Assembly: GCA_026169815.1 (NCBI GenBank)
Contig: JAPFDT010000033.1
Span: 1-64,000 of the forward strand
DNA length: 64,000 bases
Reading direction: 5' to 3'
DNA from: Pseudogracilibacillus sp.
GTDB lineage: Bacteria > Bacillota > Bacilli > Bacillales > Amphibacillaceae
Part shown: piece after piece, positions 32,965 to 40,369 of the stretch
Position numbering within the stretch: the stretch's first letter is position 1
Layout: each line of letters starts with the position of its first letter
Made by a program: the position numbers and the translations under genes
The notes under the pieces: generated by a model
The model's database searches: none
The model's input: the letters and a program-made list of their open reading frames with translations, nothing else
What the model was told of the DNA's origin: nothing

Positions 32965-33591
32965 ATGATTCGTATTTTATTTGCTGATGACCACGAGATG
33001 GTCCGAATCGGTCTGAGCGCATATTTATCTGCACAAGCAGACATGGAAATCATTGCTGAAGCAAATAACGGAAAAATAGCAATAGAAAAAGCGCTAGATC
33101 TAAGACCTGACATTATTTTAATGGACCTTGTCATGGGTGATATGGATGGTATTGAAGCGACTAAACAGATTATTAGCGAGTGGCCTGAGGCAAAAATTAT
33201 CATCGTAACTAGCTTTATAGATGATGAAAAAGTATATCCAGCATTAGAAGCCGGAGCAACTAGCTACATGTTAAAAACATCTAAAGCGACTGAAATTGCT
33301 GATGCTATAAGAGTGACCTTTAAAGGAGAATCTGTGCTTGAACCAGAAGTAACTGGGAAAGTAATGAATCGCTTTAGGCAAAAGGCATTACCCCATGAAG
33401 AGTTAACCCCTAGGGAAATGGAAGTTTTATTATTAATTTCTGAAGGTAAATCTAACCAAGATATTGCTGATTTATTATTTATTGCTATAAAGACAGTTAA
33501 AGTGCATGTGAGTAATATTCTAAGTAAATTAGCAGTAGATGACCGCACTCAAGCTGTTGTTTATGCTTATAAACATAACTTAACTCAATAA
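32965..33591 (+). CDS. liaR: Response regulator LiaR
   Basis: The 208-residue NarL/FixJ-type regulator has a receiver domain with acidic pair ADDHE near the start and phospho-acceptor Asp54 (LMDLVMGD). The LuxR helix-turn-helix is [40 protein letters not shown]. It follows liaS by 13 nt and should activate the liaI promoter of the same operon. Confidence 0.93.
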   Translation: MIRILFADDHEMVRIGLSAYLSAQADMEIIAEANNGKIAIEKALDLRPDIILMDLVMGDMDGIEATKQIISEWPEAKIIIVTSFIDDEKVYPALEAGATSYMLKTSKATEIADAIRVTFKGESVLEPEVTGKVMNRFRQKALPHEELTPREMEVLLLISEGKSNQDIADLLFIAIKTVKVHVSNILSKLAVDDRTQAVVYAYKHNLTQ

Positions 33592-33593
33592 TT

Positions 33594-33645
33594 CTCTACA
33601 ACTCTGTTTATCGAACTAATATAGACGGGGTTGTTTTTTTACCTC
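33594..33645 (+). terminator. Probable terminator after liaR
   Basis: ACAAC...GTTGT arms enclose a long loop and are followed by seven T residues. The stem is weak. Confidence 0.4.
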
Positions 33646-33807
33646 TCTTAATTCGCATCTTAATTCGCAAATTAAAAAATAAAAAACATGTCAAAATATA
33701 CTTCGTCTATAACCTTTTATAGTTATGGAAAGTAACTCTAACATGTCTTAAACTATTCTTATCACGACGGAACTGAAATCCACTGTTAGATTCACGAAGT
33801 GTTTGTT

Positions 33808-34386
33808 TCACATCACCTTTTTCGCATCTGTCACGAGGTTTTCTAAGTCTTCTTTCGACAAGCCGTCATACCATTTGACGACTTCGCCTTCTGGATTAAT
33901 TAGAAAGAAAGATGTGCTATGTGCGTAGGCATGGTCTTCGGGCCCTCCTCCATCTAATACTGTTTCAAATGATGTATTAGCTAATTCCTTAATTGAGTCA
34001 AAATCATAACCTGTTAAAAAGGTCATATTGTCAAAATGGGCATCATACATTGTTGCGTAATCTTGCAATACTTCAGGTGTGTCAAAATTAGGATCTACAC
34101 TAAAGCCGATAATTGGTGGTGTGATACCTTCGTCATTTAATGTCGCTTGCACATTGACGATATTGGCTGTTGTTTGTGGACAAACCATTGTACAATTCGT
34201 ATAGAAAAAGTAAGCAATCCACCAGTCGTCCTTTAATTGTTCTGATGAAAATACTTCGTTATCTTGGTCTGTAAATTCGAAGTCTTTCACTGTCGCGGAC
34301 ATGTTAGGGTCAATTGAAACTCCGCTACAAGCGACAAGTATGAGTGTAAAAATGAGTAGTATAATATGAAACGATGTGTTCTTCAA
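33808..34386 (-). CDS. SCO1/SenC family copper-binding lipoprotein
   Basis: The 192-residue protein has a lipobox LVAC (Cys20), a thioredoxin-like fold and the SCO copper site: CxxxC (Cys65, Cys69 in TNCTMVCP) plus His156 in AHSTSFFLI. SCO proteins deliver copper to the CuA site of cytochrome c oxidase or act as thiol redox proteins outside the membrane (YpmQ in B. subtilis). The start is TTG at 34386 after AAAGGAGG. No oxidase gene is nearby; it lies downstream of a flavoprotein dehydrogenase operon. Confidence 0.9.
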   Translation of the reverse strand: MKNTSFHIILLIFTLILVACSGVSIDPNMSATVKDFEFTDQDNEVFSSEQLKDDWWIAYFFYTNCTMVCPQTTANIVNVQATLNDEGITPPIIGFSVDPNFDTPEVLQDYATMYDAHFDNMTFLTGYDFDSIKELANTSFETVLDGGGPEDHAYAHSTSFFLINPEGEVVKWYDGLSKEDLENLVTDAKKVM

Positions 34387-34439
34387 TGTAGCAATCCTCC
34401 TTTCAAGTAAACATTGATATTATAAAAATAAGGACGTGA

Positions 34440-34475
34440 GTGTCATACTACATCGATAATTCTACGTAGTATGAC
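34440..34475 (-). terminator. Hairpin after the GMC oxidoreductase gene
   Basis: GTCATACTAC and GTAGTATGAC form a perfect 10-bp stem, 40-70 nt past the GMC stop. There is no clear U run, so it may be a terminator or a mere mRNA-end hairpin. Confidence 0.45.
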
Positions 34476-34512
34476 TTTCCGTCCTCTTGCATGTATGCCT
34501 ATTAATCAGCTA

Positions 34513-36255
34513 TTATGCTTTTAATTTGTTTGATTTCTTTTCAACTAATAATCCGCTACCGTCTGATAAATACTTATCAATTCCTTCAGCAGCACGGTAT
34601 GCTAATGCACCGATTGTACCTGTTTGTTGAGGTATTTTGTGCGGTAAAGCAGATGCACCAATAACGAATAAATTTTCCATATCCCATACTTGAGAATAGT
34701 TATTTACCGCTGATGTTTCTGGGTCATCTCCCATAATTACCCCACCACTTGTTTCACCATATCCTTGTGTATGGCTCCATGCTTCAGGTGGACTAGCCTT
34801 CTCAACAATGTCCGCCCCCATTTCCTTCATGATTTCTTCTGCACGATCATTAAAGTATTCAGCATACTTCTTATCTTGATCTGTAACAGAATGGGTAATT
34901 CTCAATAAAGGATCATTAAACATGTCTGTATATTTTGGATCTAAGTCAAAGTAGTTAAACTTCCAACCAAATGATGGTGACATGAATCCAACACTTAACA
35001 TACGATTTGCATAGTGAAGTGATTTTTCTTTAAATTCTTTACCCCAGCTAGGAGTGCCTTGTGGTACTGGGTTTGAGCCAATTGGACCTGAACCACGTTG
35101 ACGAATTTCACAAATTCCCCCACCGATAAAGTCTACGTCTGAGTTATCGATATTATCACTATCAAGGTCACTAAACGTACCTCCTAATGCACCTGAACCC
35201 ATAAATAAGTTGAACTTCTTATCTTCAAAGAAACCAGTCGCACTTCCACCTGGAGATGTTAATCCTGCTGAGTTTTTACCGATAACTCCTTCACCTGTTT
35301 TCGGATCATATGGCTTCCCAATTTCTGAAAGTAACATTAGGTGTGTGTTAGAAATCGTGTAACCAGCTAAAATAACTACATCAGCAGGTTGCTCATATTC
35401 AAGTCCTGTACGCATGTCTACATATAAGATTCCTGTTGCTTTTCCATCTTTATGGATAACACGGCGTGCATAAGCGTTTGTACGTAACTCAAAATTGTCC
35501 GTTTTCTTAGCTGTAGGAATAACTGTTGCAACTGGATCTGATTTCGCACCAAAGTCACAACCATACATCATACAGAATGAACAATATTGACAAGCATTAA
35601 TTGTTTCACCGTCTGGATTCTCATAATGTTCAGAGAGGTTAGCAGATGGTACCATCACTGGATGATATCCTAATTCTGATGCCGCTTCTTTAAACAATCT
35701 TACAGGATACGATGGACGCATAGGTCCAGTAGGGTAACTATCACTACGTGGAGGCCCCTTTGGATCATCTTCACCTGACGTTCCAGCTGTTTTTTCGAAT
35801 TGGTCAAAATAAGGTTCTAATTCATCATATGAAATCCCCATATCTTGTAAATTCATATCTTCTGGAATTTTATCTTCTCCATATTTATCAATTGTGATTG
35901 AGCGTGCTTCTAGGTCAAATTTACGTCCTCGCTGTGTAACACCTGACCAGTGTACACTACTTCCTCCAACGTTATTTCCTTCAAAGTTTTCACTCTGTGT
36001 ACGTAATGGGAATGCTTCATCATCTAACGTACCTCGTGCTGTAACAGTTGAAATAGAGTTATCTGTCATAATTTCATAGCGAGCATCATAACGTAGCTCA
36101 TCTTTAGAACCGACAAAGTCACTATGGTCATGATCTCTTCCTCGCTCTAAAGCTACTACTTTATATCCTTTTTTCGCTAACTCTGCCGACGGGATTCCAC
36201 CAGCCCAACCAGTTCCTACTACGACAACATCTACTTTGTCTAATTTTTTAGCCAT
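34513..36255 (-). CDS. GMC family oxidoreductase (gluconate 2-dehydrogenase flavoprotein type)
   Basis: The 580-residue protein has an N-terminal FAD site VVGTGWAGG (12-20), GGSSVHWSGVTQRG, a cysteine-rich CQYCSFCMMYGCDFG near 230, and a C-terminal GMC pair region SALPHKIPQQTGTIGA. Members of this branch oxidise sugars or sugar acids such as gluconate at the outer face of the membrane. The partner subunit 3 gene starts the operon 35 nt upstream and carries a twin-arginine signal that can carry both out. No cytochrome c subunit is found. GTAGGAGG precedes the ATG. Confidence 0.87.
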   Translation of the reverse strand: MAKKLDKVDVVVVGTGWAGGIPSAELAKKGYKVVALERGRDHDHSDFVGSKDELRYDARYEIMTDNSISTVTARGTLDDEAFPLRTQSENFEGNNVGGSSVHWSGVTQRGRKFDLEARSITIDKYGEDKIPEDMNLQDMGISYDELEPYFDQFEKTAGTSGEDDPKGPPRSDSYPTGPMRPSYPVRLFKEAASELGYHPVMVPSANLSEHYENPDGETINACQYCSFCMMYGCDFGAKSDPVATVIPTAKKTDNFELRTNAYARRVIHKDGKATGILYVDMRTGLEYEQPADVVILAGYTISNTHLMLLSEIGKPYDPKTGEGVIGKNSAGLTSPGGSATGFFEDKKFNLFMGSGALGGTFSDLDSDNIDNSDVDFIGGGICEIRQRGSGPIGSNPVPQGTPSWGKEFKEKSLHYANRMLSVGFMSPSFGWKFNYFDLDPKYTDMFNDPLLRITHSVTDQDKKYAEYFNDRAEEIMKEMGADIVEKASPPEAWSHTQGYGETSGGVIMGDDPETSAVNNYSQVWDMENLFVIGASALPHKIPQQTGTIGALAYRAAEGIDKYLSDGSGLLVEKKSNKLKA

Positions 36256-36290
36256 AAGAATCCTCCTACCTTTATTGCGTTATTTATGTT

Positions 36291-37064
36291 TTAGGCTTGA
36301 TAATCTTTTAAACTCATTTGTTCAACAAGTTGGAATTCCTCTTCTTCGATTAAATCACTATAACCTGGGCGAATTCCCGGATGTTCTTTCATTTTCCAAC
36401 CCATCATATCTTTATTTCCACCGTAAAGCGGATCAGCATATGCGCCTTCTATCGTCATTTGACGTAACAAGCCAAAAAATGTCGGACCTTCAACACCACG
36501 TAAATCAATTTCTCCAGATTCCATCGCTGTTAAAATTTCGTCTTGTTGCTCGCCTTCTAAGTCATAGAATTTTTCATCATGGCTTTTTACACTTTGTTCA
36601 TTTAACTTTCGAACACCTTCAATAAACACTTCACCACGTGACATTAACGTCTGATAAGATGAAGCTACATCTACTTCTTGAACAGGACCTTTCATATAAT
36701 CGAATTTATTCGAACCATATGGACCTGCTAACTGTTTATCTATAAAATATGGGACCCCTAAACCAATTGCACCTGGGCCATTATCATCCTCTGGATAAAT
36801 TCTTTCTACTGCCGCTTCTAATACTGAAAAATCTTCGACTCTAGTGAAAAACATTCTAGTTTCTGTAAGATTCTTTTTCGACTCTTCGACATTATTAGAT
36901 GCTGTATCATCTTTTGTAAATGGATTATCAATAAACGAACCTAATAAACCACCACCTATAATACCTCCAGCAAATAGTCCAGAGTTTTTCAAGAAACTAC
37001 GTCTAGATTGTTGTCCAGGCTGATTATTTTCTTGTTCTTTGTTTTGATTTTTCTCGTCTGACAT
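36291..37064 (-). CDS. Gluconate 2-dehydrogenase subunit 3 family protein with Tat signal
   Basis: The 257-residue protein has a Tat signal SRRSFLKNSGLFAGG near residues 20-34, then a subunit-3-like domain (ERIYPEDDNGPGAIGLGVPYFIDKQL; TFFGLLRQMTIEGAYADPLYGGN). The subunit escorts the GMC flavoprotein. The ATG at 37064 is preferred because AGGAGGG lies 6 nt upstream; a longer frame to 37124 has no SD. It is the first gene of the two-gene operon. Confidence 0.87.
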   Translation of the reverse strand: MSDEKNQNKEQENNQPGQQSRRSFLKNSGLFAGGIIGGGLLGSFIDNPFTKDDTASNNVEESKKNLTETRMFFTRVEDFSVLEAAVERIYPEDDNGPGAIGLGVPYFIDKQLAGPYGSNKFDYMKGPVQEVDVASSYQTLMSRGEVFIEGVRKLNEQSVKSHDEKFYDLEGEQQDEILTAMESGEIDLRGVEGPTFFGLLRQMTIEGAYADPLYGGNKDMMGWKMKEHPGIRPGYSDLIEEEEFQLVEQMSLKDYQA

Positions 37065-37665
37065 TTGCATCCCTCCTAGTTTATCTTGATGTGAGTTGCC
37101 ATGATTATACCATACTGTGAACACTTTATGAACATCATTGTTAGATTATAGCAAAGTGTGACGAGTCTAAAAATTCCCTTAAATGAATCAATTAAATGAC
37201 TGATTTTTCACACTTAATATCTTGTATTAATTTGTTGAGTTATTTACTAAAATTAGCCTTTTTATTTTCTTATGTCAGATTCTGTCGCCATGGAAATTAA
37301 AAAAACTCTCCCACAGATGTGAGAGAGAGTGGAAAATACAGATAAGGGTCCCAGTGGATAGGTATTGACTGATATGCATATCTTTTGCATCTTTATTCCA
37401 TCATTTATAGTAGTTGTTAGTTAGATACAAAGTTAAACAGCTCTATACTTAGTTCTAGTTTTTATCCTTTTGGAGAAAAAGATCACTTCGCTCCCTTTAA
37501 TATCACGTTTCACAGATATAATGACGACTTCACTCGATTATTCATTCTTTATGTCACATAAGAATGCATAACTTAGTTTCCTCACTCTTCACTTAATATG
37601 ACAGAAAAGAACTTGATATTATTTTTCACGTGATTTATTTTTCCCTTAAATTATAAAACGAATGC
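37065..37665. other. Gene-free stretch with one terminator-like module
   Basis: About 600 nt without a convincing gene. At 37301-37332, CTCTCCCACA and TGTGAGAGAG form a hairpin with one mismatch, resembling modules at 39372, 47439, 48944 and 53565. Otherwise AT-rich, with no gene or RNA family that I recognise. Confidence 0.4.
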
Positions 37666-38232
37666 CTATATAGCTAAAAATGATAATAATATCATACTAA
37701 TTAAAAGTAAAATAATAAATCCATAAATAAATAACATCACTTTATGAAAAGGTGTTGCATTGATAATGAATTTATCGATATAATATTTAAGCGGCTTTGT
37801 CGGTTCCTTTTTACGATCCCTAGGTGAAACATCATCTATTTTAGCGCCAACTACTCCGACAATTCCAATCATTACAGCGAATGAAATCGTTTCAACATTC
37901 ATTGATAAGATAGATTCTTCCAATAAGGCATATCGTATAAAAGATATAAGTAAATATGCAACAATCGAAGTACCTATTGGAAAGACAATATAACGATATT
38001 TCTTCTCTTTCCTATCCATTTTAACTAATGATTGTATCCATGAAACCCCCATGGAAAAAGCAGCAATCATAACAGACATCCCTATTACAATTGGTTTAAC
38101 AGACAAAATGGTTTCATCATATATAAAGAATCTAAATAAGGATATGAATACATAAAATAAAAGGAAATCTACAAATAAAGACTTAACAAAGTCTTTTAAG
38201 TCTTTTTCTTTACTTATTTGTTGAATCTTTAT
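37666..38232 (-). CDS. Hypothetical membrane protein, probably with ATA/ATT start
   Basis: I do not recognise the family. An ATG/GTG/TTG-limited frame gives 146 residues from TTG 38106, but that start has no SD. The same frame stays open upstream, adds a basic amphipathic segment and a further hydrophobic helix (LFVDFLLFYVFISLFRFFIY), and reaches ATA at 38232 placed 4-5 nt after AGGAGA, or ATT at 38226. This extended form has 188 residues and about five helices, with a charged loop SPRDRKKEPTKP. It stands alone between non-coding stretches. Confidence 0.5.
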   Translation of the reverse strand: MKIQQISKEKDLKDFVKSLFVDFLLFYVFISLFRFFIYDETILSVKPIVIGMSVMIAAFSMGVSWIQSLVKMDRKEKKYRYIVFPIGTSIVAYLLISFIRYALLEESILSMNVETISFAVMIGIVGVVGAKIDDVSPRDRKKEPTKPLKYYIDKFIINATPFHKVMLFIYGFIILLLISMILLSFLAI

Positions 38233-38500
38233 TCACTCTCCTGACTTCAGTTTCTGTTCAGTCTATCTAGTTTCTATATGCTGCTGCATTATTTACATAA
38301 CTGAATGTTATCAAGCTTTAATTTTTGGATAGACTATCCATCAGAATCCCGTTGTATCCTCATTTTCAATTCCATAACACGTATTGATAAGGATATATGG
38401 AATCATACCGATTTGAGTTACATCTTTCTGCATCATTATATAAACATTTAGTTAGCTATCTTTTGAATAGCCTATTTGATTTTTTATGCTACGATAAAAA
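38233..38500. other. Gene-free stretch between the hypothetical membrane gene and fic
   Basis: Short decayed frames only. One on the minus strand from an ATGATG near 38436 encodes about 31 residues before a stop and is not recognised. Confidence 0.3.
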
Positions 38501-38530
38501 GAGTATAAATCTTGGATGATTTATATCCTA
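38500..38530 (-). terminator. Terminator of the fic gene
   Basis: TATAAATC (38504-38511) pairs with GATTTATA (38518-38525). The minus-strand stem is followed by CTCTTTTT. Confidence 0.7.
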
Positions 38531-38542
38531 ATTTCATTCGCC

Positions 38543-39271
38543 TTATTGTATTGTTTGTAAATAAAGATCTAGTGAATCTTCTACTTCCGCTTCCACTAAG
38601 AAAATAAAGTCACGAAAGTCATTTGTCGTATGTGCTTTATCCAATGCTTCATAATAAGCTAATCGATTTTCCACTTTAATAATGACTGGTGGATATCCAC
38701 CTTTCATTAACTCTAAATTAAGCAAGAGTCTTGCTGTTCTTCCATTTCCATCAATAAAAGGATGAATGCCCACAAATATTGCATGTAACATTGTTCCACG
38801 TTCAATTGCATTCAAATGACTTCCTTCATTCCGATACCAATTCATCATATCTTCTATTTTCTCTTGAATCAAAATCGCTGCAGGAGGCACATGCTCTGCA
38901 CCGGAAATAAACACTTGTTCTTCTCTATATACACCTGAATTTGCATCATCAATTCCTTTTAATACAAGTCCATGGATGTTTTTTATTTGCCATTCTGAAA
39001 GAGGTTCTTCACTTTTAACAATTTTCTCTACAAAAAAAATCGCTTCTTGATGGTTGATCACTTCCAAATGTTCTCGTAACGTTTTTCCACCAATCGTTAT
39101 CCCTTCTAATACAACTTTCGTTTCATTTAACGTTAACGTATTTCCCTCTATTGCATTCGAGTTATATGTCCACTCTAAAAATAATTTTTCTTGGAGCGTT
39201 CGTAATGTATGTTTTGGTAATGGACGTGCTGCATCTAACTGTTCTTTCTTTTTTAAAATATCATTTAACAA
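38543..39271 (-). CDS. Fic family protein (AMP transferase, class II autoinhibited)
   Basis: The 242-residue protein carries the Fic motif HPFIDGNGRTAR near residue 170. An N-terminal inhibitory helix motif SNAIEGN (S/TxxxE(G/N)) near residue 38 marks class II, where the Glu blocks ATP until relieved. Fic enzymes move AMP (sometimes other groups) onto target hydroxyls; the target is unknown. The TTG at 39271 is preferred, with AAGAGGTGAG spaced correctly before it. An extended -10 (TGCTATAAT on the minus strand, 39334-39342) is the likely promoter. It stands next to an rpsI-end duplication and a toxin-antitoxin. Confidence 0.87.
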   Translation of the reverse strand: MLNDILKKKEQLDAARPLPKHTLRTLQEKLFLEWTYNSNAIEGNTLTLNETKVVLEGITIGGKTLREHLEVINHQEAIFFVEKIVKSEEPLSEWQIKNIHGLVLKGIDDANSGVYREEQVFISGAEHVPPAAILIQEKIEDMMNWYRNEGSHLNAIERGTMLHAIFVGIHPFIDGNGRTARLLLNLELMKGGYPPVIIKVENRLAYYEALDKAHTTNDFRDFIFLVEAEVEDSLDLYLQTIQ

Positions 39272-39333
39272 GTGTCTCACCTCTTATTAATCCTTCGTTA
39301 TGACATTATATTTATCTCGTTATTGTATTGTTT

Positions 39334-39342
39334 ATTATAGCA
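39334..39342 (-). promoter_or_regulatory. Extended -10 promoter of fic
   Basis: The minus strand reads TGCTATAAT, a perfect extended -10, about 65 nt before the TTG start. Confidence 0.5.
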
Positions 39343-39371
39343 TAGACAAATTGTAAAAAAATTTATACATA

Positions 39372-39404
39372 CAAAAACCCTCTCCCACAAATGTGAGAAA
39401 GGTC
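39372..39404. terminator. Terminator module beside the rpsI-end repeat
   Basis: ACCCTCTCCCACA is followed by a partly complementary TGTGAGAAAGGT. It is nearly identical to the terminator of rpsI (53565-53600) and is followed, as there, by an rpsI-end sequence. Confidence 0.6.
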
Positions 39405-39434
39405 TCGATTACGTAATGTAAAGTTATTGTAAAG

Positions 39435-39452
39435 ATTAACGTTTTGAGAACT
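39435..39452 (+). repeat. 18-bp copy of the rpsI 3' end (possible attachment site, left)
   Basis: ATTAACGTTTTGAGAACT is identical to 53618-53635, which encodes the last residues and stop of rpsI. It also shares the adjoining terminator module, in the same order and orientation. The rest of rpsI is absent here. Confidence 0.7.
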
Positions 39453-39628
39453 ACGAACGTAGGTTTCATGCATACTCAGTCCATCTCAACCCCATCATAT
39501 CAAGATTTAAAAATGCACAAAAGGAAAACAATTAGAGTGTTTTTTTATGTTACAATAAATAGTAAGAATAATAAGAAAAGTCATTCGGCAAACGGTCATA
39601 TGTAATATAAGCAAGGGAGTAGATTGTT

Positions 39629-39814
39629 ATGTTATTTAATAAAAAACATCCTTGGCGTTTTACTATCGGAGCTTGGGGAGCGTTTATTGTAGTAACTATT
39701 TTGTTCTTAATATTTGATTATAATATATATACAATATTTGGATTTTTAACTGCTGCTATAATTATAACGATTGGAAATATTATTTATTTACTTTACAAAA
39801 AATCTAGTAAATAA
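39629..39814 (+). CDS. Hypothetical two-helix membrane protein
   Basis: The 61-residue protein has two hydrophobic helices (about 13-29 and 34-54) and a basic tail YKKSSK. AGGGAG lies 10 nt before the ATG. Not recognised; it is short, and composition alone would allow a chance frame, but the SD and topology favour a gene. Confidence 0.55.
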   Translation: MLFNKKHPWRFTIGAWGAFIVVTILFLIFDYNIYTIFGFLTAAIIITIGNIIYLLYKKSSK

Positions 39815-39970
39815 AACGGGAAAGCGAGGCTCAGAATCGATGAATGTAACCTTTTATCTAAAGATAAAACACTCACTCGACAAGTACTGAGTAGTCAGGA
39901 AGATCGTGAAAATGGACGGATTTATAATAAAGAACAAGGACTGAAATATCTTCAGCACAAAATAAAGAAG

Positions 39971-39998
39971 TGTACAAACATTGATTTCGTGATATAAT
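39971..39998 (+). promoter_or_regulatory. Promoter of a putative antitoxin RNA
   Basis: TGTACA (39971-39976), 16 nt, then an extended -10 TGATATAAT (-10 at 39993-39998). RNA from here has no good reading frame and runs into the terminator shared with the opposing toxin gene. Confidence 0.5.
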
Positions 39999-40004
39999 AA
40001 ACAT

Positions 40005-40160
40005 AGAAATTAAAAAAACTGCATATGATAATAAGGATCGCTCCATGCTAGAACATGAAACGGTCATAATAGACCGAACCCCATCAAGAGGGGCAAGGCG
40101 CATTATCGGAAAACAACTCCCTCTAAGGCCTGTGCAAGCACATGAGGGGGTTATTTTTTA
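40005..40160 (+). ncRNA. Putative type I antitoxin RNA, convergent with the toxin gene
   Basis: About 155 nt from the promoter at 39971 to the terminator whose stem is AACTCCCTC (40115-40123) with GAGGGGGTT (40144-40152) followed by a T run. Its 3' end overlaps the 3' end of the toxin mRNA, as in txpA/RatA-type pairs. Confidence 0.45.
40115..40160. terminator. Bidirectional terminator shared by toxin and antitoxin
   Basis: A 9-bp stem with inner pairs around GTGCAAGCAC. T runs lie on both sides. The toxin stop codon (40151-40153) overlaps its right arm. Confidence 0.7.
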
Positions 40161-40234
40161 TCTTTATCGGGCATGATAAACGCAATCAACATGCCGAATG
40201 AAACCATCAGCATTAGAACGCTTATTATATCCAT
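40151..40234 (-). CDS. Holin-like type I toxin peptide
   Basis: The 27-residue peptide has an acidic first residue after Met, a hydrophobic helix with LMLMVSFGMLIAF and a charged tail PDKDKK. This is the pattern of the 'putative holin-like toxin' peptides of Firmicutes, membrane-acting toxins of type I systems. GGGAGGTG lies 6 nt before the ATG. A strong extended -10 (TGTTATAAT, minus strand, 40315-40323) lies upstream. The opposing RNA is its likely antitoxin. Confidence 0.7.
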   Translation of the reverse strand: MDIISVLMLMVSFGMLIAFIMPDKDKK

Positions 40235-40314
40235 AGGCGCCACCTCCCTTCTCGAGATTACGAAGAAGGTTATTGCTGCGCCACCCCTCATGTGAAGCTA
40301 GTCTATTAAATTTT

Positions 40315-40323
40315 ATTATAACA
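40315..40323 (-). promoter_or_regulatory. Extended -10 promoter of the toxin gene
   Basis: The minus strand reads TGTTATAAT. A TTGACT stands 20 nt upstream of the hexamer. The leader of about 70 nt holds GAGGGG and GGAGGTGGCGCC stretches that could fold over the SD. Confidence 0.5.
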
Positions 40324-40369
40324 TATCACAATCATTTTACAGTCAATTCATTTAAATAAACATCTAACA

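Noticed and set aside
37340-37400. T-box or other riboswitch around GGGTCCCAGTGGATAGG
   Set aside because: It does not contain the T-box sequence and has no downstream amino-acid gene.
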